64,000 nt of DNA, from positions 3,658,001 to 3,722,000 of the forward strand of contig NZ_CP109149.1 in assembly GCF_035920345.1 (NCBI RefSeq), given 5' to 3'. The DNA comes from Nocardia vinacea (GTDB lineage: Bacteria; Actinomycetota; Actinomycetes; Mycobacteriales; Mycobacteriaceae). Positions 8,749 to 17,739 of the stretch are shown here, in pieces. Within the stretch, counting starts at the first letter, position 1, and every line of letters begins with the position of its first letter. Below the pieces are notes generated by a model. It saw nothing but the letters and a program-made list of their open reading frames with translations. It ran no database searches and was not told the origin of the DNA. A program made the translations under genes and the position numbers.

Positions 8749-9303
8749 TCACAGAAACAGTCCGAGGTTGGGAGTGGCGATCGCAACTTCGGTCAAGAGG
8801 ATCTCCCTGCGCAGAAGTCGTGGCCCGTCCGCCGTAAGGCGGAGTTCGTCGTTGCGCCGGTAGGGGATGAGGTCGAAGTGCGGATCGATACCCCGCTGGC
8901 GATATAGCAACACGGCACTCGAGACCGAAATGACGTCGTCTTTATCGGTTCGTCTGGCCAAGATCGACCCGACGAGGCGCATCGTGCGCGACGGCGGAAT
9001 TTCCGAGTACGCCTGGGAAGTAGCCAGACGATCGATGCGTAGACGTACGTGCGCCAAGGTGTCGCGGACCCGATACGCGGCACGATTGACCTCGTCCGAT
9101 CGCTTTTCGGTTGCCTGCCTGATCGGGATCGTATAGAGCAGTTCGGGGTCCAGGAGCTGGAACCATTCTTCTTCGTTGGCTTCGTCCAACAACTTCGATT
9201 CGAGAGCCAAGAACTGGGTCGCAGTGTTCTGCAGTTCGAGGTCTGCCAGGGGGCTCAGGTGGGCAGCAGTGGGCGCGTTCTCGGTGGTCTCGATGGTGGT
9301 CAT
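8749..9303 (-). CDS. Aromatic-ring-hydroxylating dioxygenase beta subunit, module 1
   Basis: The gene codes for 184 residues of the SnoaL-like/NTF2-fold small subunit: the N-terminal FLALESKLLDE helix, EEWFQLLDPELLYTIPIRQA, PPSRTMRLVGSI and the ending REILLTEVAIATPNLGLFL, which is characteristic of these subunits. It is structural and forms an alpha3beta3 hexamer. The ATG at 9303 overlaps the stop of the alpha gene (ATGA), so translation is coupled. A clear paralogue is at 31231-31758 and shares the same C-terminus. Confidence 0.9.
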   Translation of the reverse strand: MTTIETTENAPTAAHLSPLADLELQNTATQFLALESKLLDEANEEEWFQLLDPELLYTIPIRQATEKRSDEVNRAAYRVRDTLAHVRLRIDRLATSQAYSEIPPSRTMRLVGSILARRTDKDDVISVSSAVLLYRQRGIDPHFDLIPYRRNDELRLTADGPRLLRREILLTEVAIATPNLGLFL

Positions 9304-10679
9304 CACGCGGACCGCCCGTCGCTCGTCGCGGATGACGAGTCGCCACGCATGGCGGCAAGCCAGTGCTTGTAGAAATCCAATTGAGCGAATTCCCCGAAAC
9401 CGGTGGGCCGTTTGATGCCCGGGCCGTGATAGTTGGGGTCCGGCGCGGTGTCGACCGTGGTCCGACCGGCCTGCTCGAAGTTGAAACTCAAGTTTTCGCG
9501 TTGCATCCACGCGCTTTTCGCCGCGCGGGCGGAACCCTCCCAGGCGACGGTGTCATCCGTTTCGAATGTGCCGGCAGATCCGAAAAGCAACTGGCCCGTC
9601 ACGTAGGCATCGAGCTGCTCCTGGTCACTCTGGCACTCGTAAACGAATTGCCAGTTCCACAGCTCCATCTTGCCCGGGGCGATGGGCTGCCACACCCGGA
9701 AAGTGGTGACGACCGCTGAAGGGCCGCCGGGAACCGTAGGGGCGAAGGCGCGGAGGTAACTGAAGTTCGGAAAGATGTTGCCGATCGTCGGCGGGTTGGT
9801 CTCGAGGACGTACCGCTGAGCGTCGTCGAGGACCGAGAGATCGAACTGAGCGACAGTTTCCGGTGAATAGCCCCACAGCGGCATGCCGATTTGCGCCCAC
9901 GGAAAACCGAGCGTCGCGTGGCCGCCGCCAAGGTCGTACGAGTGCATCATCTCGGCGTTGGCGCTTGTACCCTGGATCATCCCCACCTCTTCGTTGCTGA
10001 AGTGCAAGGTGTCGACGTGGTAGGCATCACCGGAGAAGTTTTCGGCGCCGGCTTTCCAGTCCGCGTTGATCTGATATCTCTCGGGCGGGCCGGCCACCTT
10101 CATGCCGCCGGGCGCCAACTTCACCAGGATGTCGAGCATCCAGCCTCCCCCGCCCAGATACTCGTCGAGCGACGGACCTTCCTGCGCTAGCGACGCGAAG
10201 ATGAAGCCGGACCGGACGTCGACCCGTGGGGCCCTCTTCAAACCCCATTCCTTCGGGTCCAGCCGCGTTCCGTACGCCGCGCGCATGTGAGGCGTGCCGA
10301 CGAGGTCGCCGTTGTTGGAGTAGGTCCAGCCGTGGTATGGGCACTTGAAGAAGCGCGAATTTCCGGAGTCGGTTTGGCACACCTGGGTGCCGCGGTGGCG
10401 GCAGTAGTTGGACAACACGTTGATGTCACCCTTGCCATCGCGCGTGACGATCACGGGATCGAGGCCTATGCGGCGCTGGACGAAGTCACCAGCCTTCGGG
10501 ATTTCGCTCTCGTGCGCGACAAAGACCCAGCAGGTGCCGAAGACTTGGTCCATTTCAGCGCGGAAGATCGCCTCGTTGTTCCAGATCTCGGCCGGTACCC
10601 GATTCTTCTCGAGCTCCGTCTCGACACGGTCGAGGATCGGCGTGACTTCCGACGCGAGGGTGGGTGTGATGACAGTCAT
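9303..10679 (-). CDS. Aromatic-ring-hydroxylating dioxygenase alpha subunit, module 1
   Basis: The start is the ATG at 10679, with TAAGGAG seven nt ahead, giving 458 residues. The Rieske [2Fe-2S] motif is CRHRG...CPYHGW (about residues 85-112), and the mononuclear iron site appears as GDAYHVDTLH in the catalytic domain (about residue 200). The protein resembles the actinobacterial polycyclic-aromatic/phthalate dioxygenase group (PhdA/NidA/PhtAa-like) more than the biphenyl type; this judgement rests on motif style and on the [3Fe-4S] ferredoxin partner. It adds O2 to an aromatic ring to give a cis-dihydrodiol. It is the first gene of the module 1 operon, transcribed from the 10680-11116 region. 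Confidence 0.92.
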   Translation of the reverse strand: MTVITPTLASEVTPILDRVETELEKNRVPAEIWNNEAIFRAEMDQVFGTCWVFVAHESEIPKAGDFVQRRIGLDPVIVTRDGKGDINVLSNYCRHRGTQVCQTDSGNSRFFKCPYHGWTYSNNGDLVGTPHMRAAYGTRLDPKEWGLKRAPRVDVRSGFIFASLAQEGPSLDEYLGGGGWMLDILVKLAPGGMKVAGPPERYQINADWKAGAENFSGDAYHVDTLHFSNEEVGMIQGTSANAEMMHSYDLGGGHATLGFPWAQIGMPLWGYSPETVAQFDLSVLDDAQRYVLETNPPTIGNIFPNFSYLRAFAPTVPGGPSAVVTTFRVWQPIAPGKMELWNWQFVYECQSDQEQLDAYVTGQLLFGSAGTFETDDTVAWEGSARAAKSAWMQRENLSFNFEQAGRTTVDTAPDPNYHGPGIKRPTGFGEFAQLDFYKHWLAAMRGDSSSATSDGRSA

Positions 10680-10725
10680 GTAACTCCTTACAAGCACCGG
10701 GCGGACCGATATGACGCCAGTGATA

Positions 10726-10787
10726 GTTGGCCCATCGTATGACCGCGATCACAGTGGTTGGCCCATCGTATGACCGCGCTCACAGTG
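10726..10787. repeat. Two adjacent 31-bp direct repeats upstream of the module 1 dioxygenase
   Basis: Unit 1 (10726-10756) and unit 2 (10757-10787) are identical except at their 23rd base (A at 10748, C at 10779). Each unit begins GTTGGCCCATCGTATGACC and ends CACAGTG. A shorter, degenerate version may lie at about 10704-10725. The repeats start 47 nt ahead of the dioxygenase alpha start codon, the position expected for an activator or repressor binding array in this divergent promoter region. A LysR-type protein encoded at 14.7-16.6 kb is a possible binder, but nothing shows it. Confidence 0.9.
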
Positions 10788-11116
10788 TCGGAAGGCGTAA
10801 CTTTCGATGCCCGACAATTGATGGCATCGATGGAAGACCACACTCGAGCCAGCGCCAAGAGAGGCTCGGATCCACGCCGGTATCGATGTCGTCGATGGTC
10901 GAGCATTCACGGAAATTGTTTGTCGCGAATCGCAGGTCGTCTTAACGTGACGTTGGCGCAGCGGATCTCCCGCATATCCGTGTTCGCGGGACGCCGAGAC
11001 CCCGATGAGGTGGTTCCAATGAATCGATTCGAACGCATCAGTCATGCCGGTGGCAGACACGTTGCACGCTCGGCGCACCTCCGGGCGCGCACGCTCAACC
11101 TCAGGGCCTCCGCCTC
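10788..11116. other. Divergent promoter region between module 1 and the OCD-like gene
   Basis: This stretch of about 330 nt separates the leftward dioxygenase operon from the rightward gene starting at 11117. Open frames exist on both strands, but none shows a recognisable family, a sensible start or a ribosome binding site. It most likely holds the promoters of both transcription units, next to the 31-bp tandem repeat. Confidence 0.5.
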
Positions 11117-12097
11117 ATGACGCTATTACTCGACGACCAGGCCGTCCGAAATTCATTCGGCTGGGGACGGGCAATCGATGCACTCCGCGCTGCGTACGCC
11201 GGCGATGTTGCAAACTCCCGCTATCCGGAACGGTCGATGGCTCGCGGTGACGCCAGCTGGCTCCGTACGCTCACCGGGGTATCGGCCGACAACGGTCTCA
11301 TGGGTGCCAAACACATCGCTGCATCCATGAAGACCCGTCAGGTGTCCTACCTGATTCCCCTGTTCGACGAGCACACCGCTGAGCTGGTGGCTTTGATGGA
11401 CGGCCAGTCGATCACCGGATTCCGCACCGCCGCCACCTCGGCGCTCGCCGCTAAGCTGTTGGCGAGCCCCGGCGACCTCGACGTTGCCATCATCGGCTCC
11501 GGCTTCGAAGCCGGGAAGCACCTGAGCGCCATCGCCGCAGCACGCGCCCTGTCCTCGGTCAGCGTCTGGAGCCCCCGTGAGGAAAGCCGGTCTCGGTTCG
11601 TCGCAGATTTCCATGATTCGGACCTGCCCGTCAGCGCAGCCCACGATGCCGAGAGTGCAGTCGCAGCAGCCAATCTGGTGATTTGCGCGGCCCGTTCGCG
11701 CGATGAGTCACCCACCGTCCGGGGTGCCTGGCTCCGGCCCGGAACCACCGTTGTCTCCGTCGGATCGACCCTCCCCGAACAACACGAGGTCGATGTCGAA
11801 CTGATGGATCGCGCCGAGCTGATCGTTGCCGACATGGTCGACGAGGTTTTGCACGACACCGGGGATGCACTGGCGGCCAAAGCAGCCGGCGTCGATCTGG
11901 GGTCGAAAACCATCTCACTGGCAGACCTCGTGGCGAATCGGCATCCGGGCCGCACGAGTGGCGACCAGATCTTGTTGTACAAGTCGGTGGGCTCAGCGGT
12001 GCAGGACATCGCCGTCGCGGCGATGTGTCTGGCCGAGGCCCGGCACCGTGGACTCGGAGTCCCGCTCCCCATCTCGATCCCGACCGTTCGGAAATAA
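11117..12097 (+). CDS. Ornithine cyclodeaminase/mu-crystallin family protein
   Basis: The 326-residue protein shows the family Rossmann fold with DVAIIGSGFEAGKHLSAI (about residues 120-137), preceded by the MDGQSITGFRTAATSALAAK substrate region and followed by GDALAAKAAG and LYKSVGSAVQDIA near the C-terminus, a family signature. Members are NAD(P)-dependent: ornithine cyclodeaminase, alanine dehydrogenase, ketimine reductases and related enzymes. It heads a rightward group with an aldehyde dehydrogenase and a DapA-like aldolase. A role on an amino- or oxo-acid side product is plausible but unproven; a simple ornithine role seems unlikely in this context. Confidence 0.82.
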   Translation: MTLLLDDQAVRNSFGWGRAIDALRAAYAGDVANSRYPERSMARGDASWLRTLTGVSADNGLMGAKHIAASMKTRQVSYLIPLFDEHTAELVALMDGQSITGFRTAATSALAAKLLASPGDLDVAIIGSGFEAGKHLSAIAAARALSSVSVWSPREESRSRFVADFHDSDLPVSAAHDAESAVAAANLVICAARSRDESPTVRGAWLRPGTTVVSVGSTLPEQHEVDVELMDRAELIVADMVDEVLHDTGDALAAKAAGVDLGSKTISLADLVANRHPGRTSGDQILLYKSVGSAVQDIAVAAMCLAEARHRGLGVPLPISIPTVRK

Positions 12098-12107
12098 GGG
12101 TGCACCG

Positions 12108-13601
12108 ATGAATTTTCTCCAGACCGCACAGAGATCCAGCCACGGTCTCGCCGACCCCTCACTGTCCAGGTCATCCTCCTACGTCGACGGGCAGTGGCTC
12201 ACCCGCGACGGCGGCGAACGACTCGTGGTGCACAACCCCTCCACCGGTGAACCAATCGCCGATCTGCCGTCGTCCGGCGCGGACGAGACCCAGCTCGCCG
12301 TCGCCGCTGCACAACGCGCATTGCCCGCATGGCGCGGACTGTCCGGCAAGGAGCGCTCGAAAATCATGCGTCGGTGGTTCGAGCTGGTCCGGGACAACAC
12401 CGAGGACCTGGCGCGGCTCATCGTTCTCGAAGAAGGCAAGCCCCTGGCCGAAGCGGTCGGCGAGATGAACTACGCGGCGTCCTTCATCGAGTGGTTCGGT
12501 GAGGAGGCCAAACGCGTGCGCGGCGATATCTTTCCCGCTCCCGAGTCGTCTCGACGAGTCGTGGTGCTCCGGGAGCCGATCGGTGTGTGCGCTGCCATCA
12601 CACCGTGGAACTTCCCAGCCGCCATGATCACTCGCAAGGCTGCTCCCGCACTCGCCGCCGGGTGCACGATGGTGGTCAAGCCCGCCGAGCAGACGCCGCT
12701 GACAGCACTGGCCCTCGCCGAGCTCGCTGAACGAGCCGGCGTGCCGGCTGGAGTGCTCAGCATCGTGGTCGGCAATGCGCACGAAATCGGACCGGTGCTG
12801 ACCGGCAACCCCATCGTCCGCAAGGTCAGTTTCACGGGGTCGACCGAGGTTGGTCGGCTCCTGCTCGCTCAATCGGCGGAAACCGTCAAGAAGACCTCGA
12901 TGGAGCTCGGCGGCAATGCACCGGTCCTCGTCTTCGACGACACCGATCTCGATCAGGCGGTCGCCGGCGTGATCGCCACCAAGTACCGCAATACGGGCCA
13001 GGCCTGCATCAGCGCCAACCGGGTCTATGTCCAGTCGGGTATCTACGATCGGTTCGCCGAAGCGTTGACACGCAAGGTCGAGGGCCTCGTGGTCGGTGAC
13101 GGATTCGACGCAGGTGTCCAGCAGGGTCCGCTCATCGACGTCGACGCGGTCACGAAGGTCGAGGAGCACGTGGCCGACGCGGCCAGCCTGGGTGCGCGTG
13201 TGCTCTGCGGCGGTCGGCGTCACGATCGCGGCGGCTTGTTCTTTGAACCGACGGTTCTGGCCGATGTCGACTCCACGATGCGCATCACACGCGAGGAGAC
13301 ATTCGGACCCGTGACCCCGCTCATCCGGTTCGAGCACGAATCCGATGCGATCCGCATGGCCAACGACACCGAGTTCGGGCTGGCCGCATACCTCTTCACC
13401 CGCGACGCTGAGCGTACGTGGCGGGTCAGCGCGGCTCTCGAGGCGGGAATGATCGGCATCAACACCGGCCTCATCTCCAACGAGATCGCGCCCTTCGGTG
13501 GCGTGAAGCAGTCGGGTCTGGGCCGAGAGGGATCGGTCTACGGAATCGACGAGTACATGGAAATGAAATACCTCGCATGGGAGAGCGCTGGAGCGTCGTA
13601 G
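12108..13601 (+). CDS. NAD(P)-dependent aldehyde dehydrogenase (succinate-semialdehyde dehydrogenase-like)
   Basis: The 497-residue product from the ATG at 12108 is a full-length aldehyde dehydrogenase. Visible are PWNFPAAMITRKAAPALAAG, FTGSTEVGRLL, the general base in MELGGNAPVLVF, the catalytic cysteine in NTGQACISANRVYV, and ETFGPVTPLIRF. The ending with GGVKQSGLGREGS is GabD-like. It starts 10 nt after the OCD-like gene. Together with the downstream aldolase it could oxidise an aromatic or aliphatic aldehyde released by C-C cleavage, as salicylaldehyde dehydrogenase does after the NahE/PhdJ-type aldolase. That link is an inference. Confidence 0.9.
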   Translation: MNFLQTAQRSSHGLADPSLSRSSSYVDGQWLTRDGGERLVVHNPSTGEPIADLPSSGADETQLAVAAAQRALPAWRGLSGKERSKIMRRWFELVRDNTEDLARLIVLEEGKPLAEAVGEMNYAASFIEWFGEEAKRVRGDIFPAPESSRRVVVLREPIGVCAAITPWNFPAAMITRKAAPALAAGCTMVVKPAEQTPLTALALAELAERAGVPAGVLSIVVGNAHEIGPVLTGNPIVRKVSFTGSTEVGRLLLAQSAETVKKTSMELGGNAPVLVFDDTDLDQAVAGVIATKYRNTGQACISANRVYVQSGIYDRFAEALTRKVEGLVVGDGFDAGVQQGPLIDVDAVTKVEEHVADAASLGARVLCGGRRHDRGGLFFEPTVLADVDSTMRITREETFGPVTPLIRFEHESDAIRMANDTEFGLAAYLFTRDAERTWRVSAALEAGMIGINTGLISNEIAPFGGVKQSGLGREGSVYGIDEYMEMKYLAWESAGAS

Positions 13602-13661
13602 AAATCGCTTCCTGAACAGAAACAACTTGGCCCTTGAACAACCCCCCGAGAGGAAAACACC

Positions 13662-14681
13662 ATGGCTGCTTACACCCGCACCGAGGCCCGCGAATGGGCC
13701 CGCGAGAAGCTCATCGGCGCCGTCAACTGCACCATCCCGTCGTTCACGAGCGACCTGAAATCCATCAACGAGGCAGGCATCCGCCACGACATCCGTCTCG
13801 CGAAGGAACACGGCTTCCTCGGGACGCTGGGCGTCTCCGAGGTCAACATCACCCTGCCGGAATACCTGGAATTCCTGCGCATCATCCGCGATGAGGCCGG
13901 CACGGACTTCGTCGTCGTGCACCACGGAAGCTGGAGCACTCTCGCCGACAACATCGAGGCCGTTCGCGGCGCCGAGGAGGCCGGCGCAGATCTCGTGCTG
14001 CTGTCGTACCCGCCGAACTTCTACCCGGAGTCGGAAGAGGAGGTCTACCGATATACGAAGGCGGTGTGTGACGCCACCAATCTCGCCGTCATCGTCTTCC
14101 CGATGTATCTGTGGGGATTCAGTCCACGAATCCACCCGTCGGACATCCCCAGCCGCCTCATCCGTCGCCTGCTCGACGATTGCCACAACATCGCCGTCAT
14201 CAAAGCTGAAGGCGGGTTTCCCTACATCCAGGGAATCATCGAGTGCCACCGTCTGTTCGGCGACGAAGTCGTCATCTCTGTACCCATCGAGGCCGATCTG
14301 ATCCCCCTGTCACAGGTGATGCCCATTCAGCTCTCGGCAACCAGTGACCACGAGTTCTACGGGCCCATCATTCCGCGGGTGATGAACCTGCTCGCCGACG
14401 GCAAGCACGACGACGCGGCAGAACTGTTTTGGCAAACGCATCCTGCGCGCAAGGCCAAGGCGGCCCTGGCGCCGACGCTCAATGGTGGCGCGTTCATCAA
14501 CCGCCAGGCGTGGAAGTTCCAAGGCTGGTTACAGGGATACAACGGTGGTCCGCTGCGTCAGCCCACCCAACGAATCCACGACGGTCAAATGCTCGCTCTC
14601 CGCAAGGGTCTCATCGACTCCGGCCTCGACCCGTCCATGGACCCGCTCCGCGAATTCTTCGTAGGCCGCAACCCGGCCTGA
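13662..14681 (+). CDS. DapA-superfamily aldolase/hydratase (NahE/PhdJ-like candidate)
   Basis: The gene encodes 339 residues of the dihydrodipicolinate synthase/N-acetylneuraminate lyase superfamily. The N-terminal half has GFLGTLGVSEVNITLPEY in the place of the GTTGE phosphate-binding-like loop, a Tyr-rich VFPMYLWGF strand, and the Schiff-base lysine in NIAVIKAEGG. The length and the tail exceed plain DapA. Hydratase-aldolases that cleave benzylidenepyruvates in naphthalene and phenanthrene breakdown belong here, and the preceding aldehyde dehydrogenase gene fits that idea. Other reactions of the superfamily, such as sugar-acid dehydration, cannot be excluded. A ribosome binding site GAGAGGAAAA precedes the ATG at 13662. 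Confidence 0.8.
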   Translation: MAAYTRTEAREWAREKLIGAVNCTIPSFTSDLKSINEAGIRHDIRLAKEHGFLGTLGVSEVNITLPEYLEFLRIIRDEAGTDFVVVHHGSWSTLADNIEAVRGAEEAGADLVLLSYPPNFYPESEEEVYRYTKAVCDATNLAVIVFPMYLWGFSPRIHPSDIPSRLIRRLLDDCHNIAVIKAEGGFPYIQGIIECHRLFGDEVVISVPIEADLIPLSQVMPIQLSATSDHEFYGPIIPRVMNLLADGKHDDAAELFWQTHPARKAKAALAPTLNGGAFINRQAWKFQGWLQGYNGGPLRQPTQRIHDGQMLALRKGLIDSGLDPSMDPLREFFVGRNPA

Positions 14682-14696
14682 CGCGCGCAATCAGCG

Positions 14697-15680
14697 CTAA
14701 GGCGTAGCCACCAGTTTGGCTGCTTGCGTCCGCAGTCGGTCACGGAACCACGCCTGGGCAGGATCCCCATCGAGGCGGCGCAGCCAGATGAGCGTTTCGG
14801 TGATCGGTTCTAGCTGCATGGGTGGATCGATGAACTGCAGATTGGCGGCCTTGGCCATGCGTGTCGCGAGTGTCCGCGGGATCAGCGTCACCAATGTGGT
14901 GTCGCGCAACATGAAGGGGGCCACGGCGATGCTGGTACTGACCTCGACTCTGCGCGGTATGCCTAGGACATCGAGGTTCGTGTCCCCCAAAGAGGGCCGC
15001 CCGTCCTCGAAGGTTGCCGCAAGGTAGGGCATGGCGCTGAACTCCTCGACCGTCATCGCCGAACGGACCGCGCCGTTGGCGGCATCGGCAGCCAGCACGT
15101 AGCGATCGCGATAGAGCACCTCGCGACGGACGTCGTCTCTCCAGAGAGCGGGGAACGACGAGATGACCTCTCGAGGCAGCACGATCACGTCGACACGTCC
15201 GCGAAGCATCTCAGCGGGAATGTCAATCGAGACCGTTCGAATCTGCACACGGATGTTCGGGTACGTCGACGAGATCTCGACCAGCAGCGGGTGAAGAAGC
15301 GCGGCCGCCGCGAAATCGCTGGCGACCACAGAAAACGCATGCTCATCGACCTTCGGGTCGAACGAGCCCAGGGAGGACAACGTCACCTGGAGTTCGGCCA
15401 ACGTGCTGCTCACCGAGCTGGTCAGTGCGTTCGCGAGTGGGGTGGCGATCATCGTTCGGCCCTGCCGCACCAAAATTGGATCCTTGAAGAGCCTGCGCAG
15501 CCGCGCCAGGGTCGAGCTCATCGCAGATTGTCCGATCATCAGGCGCGCAGCCGCCCCGGTGACGCTCCGTTCGGACATCAACGCCTCGAACGCGACCAGC
15601 AAGTTGAGATCGACACGGCCCAGCTGTGCCAGAGAAGGGTGTGGCGAAGAGCCGGTTTCGGACACGATCGGCCTATTCAC
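14697..15680 (-). CDS. LysR-family transcriptional regulator (first of a tandem pair)
   Basis: The product has an N-terminal winged helix-turn-helix, GRVDLNLLVAFEALMSERSV followed by AAARLMIGQSAMSSTLARL, and a LysR substrate-binding domain. The GTG at 15680 overlaps the stop of the upstream LysR gene by 4 nt (GTGA) and is the preferred start; the frame stays open to a GTG at 15707. It resembles the NodD/NahR-like branch whose members switch on aromatic degradation. Its 3' end converges on the DapA-like gene with a 15-nt gap. Two further paralogues lie at 15677-16609 and 35547-36491, so each catabolic module may have its own sensor. Confidence 0.87.
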   Translation of the reverse strand: MNRPIVSETGSSPHPSLAQLGRVDLNLLVAFEALMSERSVTGAAARLMIGQSAMSSTLARLRRLFKDPILVRQGRTMIATPLANALTSSVSSTLAELQVTLSSLGSFDPKVDEHAFSVVASDFAAAALLHPLLVEISSTYPNIRVQIRTVSIDIPAEMLRGRVDVIVLPREVISSFPALWRDDVRREVLYRDRYVLAADAANGAVRSAMTVEEFSAMPYLAATFEDGRPSLGDTNLDVLGIPRRVEVSTSIAVAPFMLRDTTLVTLIPRTLATRMAKAANLQFIDPPMQLEPITETLIWLRRLDGDPAQAWFRDRLRTQAAKLVATP

Positions 15681-16609
15681 CGGGCGACGCCCGGCATCGG
15701 AGACCACGTTTTCCGGGAGGCGATATCAACGAGCCGTTCTCGGAGCCAGCGATGACTGGGGTCGTCGTCGTTCCGATCCGCCCACATCATGGCCTCGGTA
15801 ATCGGCTCCAGCGGCATGGGCGGCGTGAGCAACTTCAACCGGGCCCCCTCGGCGACCGCCGACGCCAAACTGGCGGGAAGAACGGTGACGAGTGGTGTGT
15901 CGCGCAGCACGAACGGTGCAAGGCCGAAACCCGTAGTCACCTCCAGCCGCCGCGGAATGCCGAGTCGGTTCAGTTGCGTCTCGACGAGCGTGGGGGAATG
16001 TCCGTTGCTGCTTGCGAGATAGGGCAGCGACGAAAACTGTTCGAGCGTGATCTCGCGCGAGACCAGCGGGTTGGCCGCATCGACGGCGATGACGTAGGGG
16101 TCGCTGTACAGCGTCTGGTAACCGAAGGAATCGGTGATCGAGTCCGCGGCCAGCGGAACGATCGTCAGATCCACGGTGTCGGCTGTCATGTCGTGGAGGA
16201 AGGTCGCAGAAACCGGTTGGATGCGCAGCTCGACGTGCGGCGCTGCATTCCGTAGCTCGACCAGCAGGGGCTGGAGTACGGCCAGGGCAGCGTACTCACT
16301 CGCCATCACAGTGAAGCTGCGACGGTCCCGTTCAGGGTCGAAGACGGGCGGTTCGGTCAGAATCGAATTGAATCGACTCAGCGCCTCTCGCACCGGAACC
16401 ACGAGAGCCTCCGCCAAAGGAGTCGGGAACATGGTCCGGCCCCGGCGCTCGAGCACCGGATCGTCGAGCAACGCCCGCAACCTCGACAACGTCGAACTCA
16501 TCGCCGACTGTCCGACCGAAAGTCGGCGCGCAGCAGCCGTCACATTCTGCTCGGACATGAGCACATCGAACGCCACGAGGAGGTTCAGATCGACCTGCCG
16601 AAGATCCAT
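15677..16609 (-). CDS. LysR-family transcriptional regulator (second of a tandem pair)
   Basis: The 310-residue LysR protein starts MDLRQVDLNLLVAFDVLM and continues with AARRLSVGQSAMSSTLSRL, the DNA-binding helices. The effector domain follows, including RSFTVMASEYAALAVLQPLL. The N-terminus is nearly the same as that of the LysR protein encoded at 35547-36491, and both resemble NahR-type activators. The gene is divergent from the VOC dioxygenase operon at 16750, with about 140 nt between them, so it probably controls that operon and itself. It is cotranscribed with the next LysR gene through a GTGA overlap. Confidence 0.88.
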   Translation of the reverse strand: MDLRQVDLNLLVAFDVLMSEQNVTAAARRLSVGQSAMSSTLSRLRALLDDPVLERRGRTMFPTPLAEALVVPVREALSRFNSILTEPPVFDPERDRRSFTVMASEYAALAVLQPLLVELRNAAPHVELRIQPVSATFLHDMTADTVDLTIVPLAADSITDSFGYQTLYSDPYVIAVDAANPLVSREITLEQFSSLPYLASSNGHSPTLVETQLNRLGIPRRLEVTTGFGLAPFVLRDTPLVTVLPASLASAVAEGARLKLLTPPMPLEPITEAMMWADRNDDDPSHRWLRERLVDIASRKTWSPMPGVAR

Positions 16610-16749
16610 GGGCTGATGGTAGGCCGTCGAATTGATCGGGTCGATAGCAAAGCATCGCCAAACATTGTTGGTGCCACGTGATCGACGCCACTACCGTTAC
16701 TTCAACGGCGTCCGACCCGGGATGCAGTAAAGAGGTGAGGAGTTCACCG

Positions 16750-17682
16750 ATGGCTTCCGGATTCAGTCCGATCACGCATTTGCGGCACGTCGGTCTTGCC
16801 GTGCCGAACTACGACCAGGCTGTGGAGTTCTACACGAAGGTGTGGGGTCTGCTGCCAATAGCCAACGATTCGGGGGTGACGTTCTTCGCGACGCCCGCTG
16901 ATCCAGAGCACTACATCCTGCGCATACGAGAGGACCGACTGAAGCGTCTCGACCTCATTTCGTTTGGAGCACAGTCGATCGGTGAGGTCGACCTCCTGGC
17001 TGAGCGTCTGGGACGAGCAGGGGTGAAGATCAATCGCGACCCGGCCGTGATGACGACCCCCGGCGGTGGGTACGGCTTGCGGTTCTTCGACTTGGACGGT
17101 CGTCTCATCGAGGTGTCTGCAGACGTGGAGCAGCGCCCGTTCCGGTTGCTCGAGGAACGGGAGTCGATACCCCGGAAACTGAGCCACGTGGTGATCAATT
17201 CGACGGACGTCCAGAAGACCAAGGCGTTCTACGAAACGCATCTCGGATTCCGATTGTCGGACTGGTTGGGCGATCTGATGTGCTTCATGCGCAGCAGTTC
17301 GCAGCACCACATTCTGGCGATCTCACGGGCGCCGTCCACATCGTTGAACCACATCTCGTTCGAGATGCGAGGGCTCGACGAATACATGCGCGGCACGGGC
17401 CGGATGATCCGCAGTGGCTACCGGCCGCTGTGGGGCCCGGGTCGCCACGGCGCCGGCGACAATACATTCTCCTACTTCCTCGATCCGCTGGAAAATGTTA
17501 TCGAGTACACGACCGAACTCGAAATCGTCGATGAAAACACTTGGGAGCCATCGGTATACGATCCGACCCGTTCGGAGACACAGGATCAGTGGGGCACCGG
17601 TGGAGCCATGACCGAGGTAATGCTCCCGGTCATGCTGAAACAGCGCGACGACGTCGGACTCTGGACCCCCTCACCGGTCTAG
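16750..17682 (+). CDS. Extradiol (VOC) catechol-type ring-cleavage dioxygenase
   Basis: The ATG at 16750 follows the ribosome binding site AAAGAGGTGAGGAG and opens a 310-residue two-domain vicinal-oxygen-chelate protein. Domain 1 begins LRHVGLAVPNYDQAVEFYT and domain 2 LSHVVINSTDVQKTKAFYE. The metal ligands are the His of LSHVVI, the His of LNHISFEM and the Glu of ENVIEYTTE. Such type I extradiol enzymes cleave catechols next to the hydroxyls with Fe(II) and O2. It heads the operon with an SDR, an MhpA-like hydroxylase, a C-C hydrolase and a second, unrelated (LigB-type) extradiol enzyme. Confidence 0.88.
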   Translation: MASGFSPITHLRHVGLAVPNYDQAVEFYTKVWGLLPIANDSGVTFFATPADPEHYILRIREDRLKRLDLISFGAQSIGEVDLLAERLGRAGVKINRDPAVMTTPGGGYGLRFFDLDGRLIEVSADVEQRPFRLLEERESIPRKLSHVVINSTDVQKTKAFYETHLGFRLSDWLGDLMCFMRSSSQHHILAISRAPSTSLNHISFEMRGLDEYMRGTGRMIRSGYRPLWGPGRHGAGDNTFSYFLDPLENVIEYTTELEIVDENTWEPSVYDPTRSETQDQWGTGGAMTEVMLPVMLKQRDDVGLWTPSPV

Positions 17683-17739
17683 CGGGCGCGCATCATCGTG
17701 GTCCATCAACTCCACCCACAGCCTACGAAAGAGAACATT

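Noticed and set aside
10749..11078. Minus-strand open frame between module 1 and the OCD-like gene
   Set aside because: It overlaps the 31-bp tandem repeat and promoter region, and shows no motif or ribosome binding site.
12171..14249. A minus-strand open frame of 692 codons across the aldehyde dehydrogenase and DapA-like genes
   Set aside because: It is antisense to two clear enzymes, has no family match and reflects high-GC codon use.
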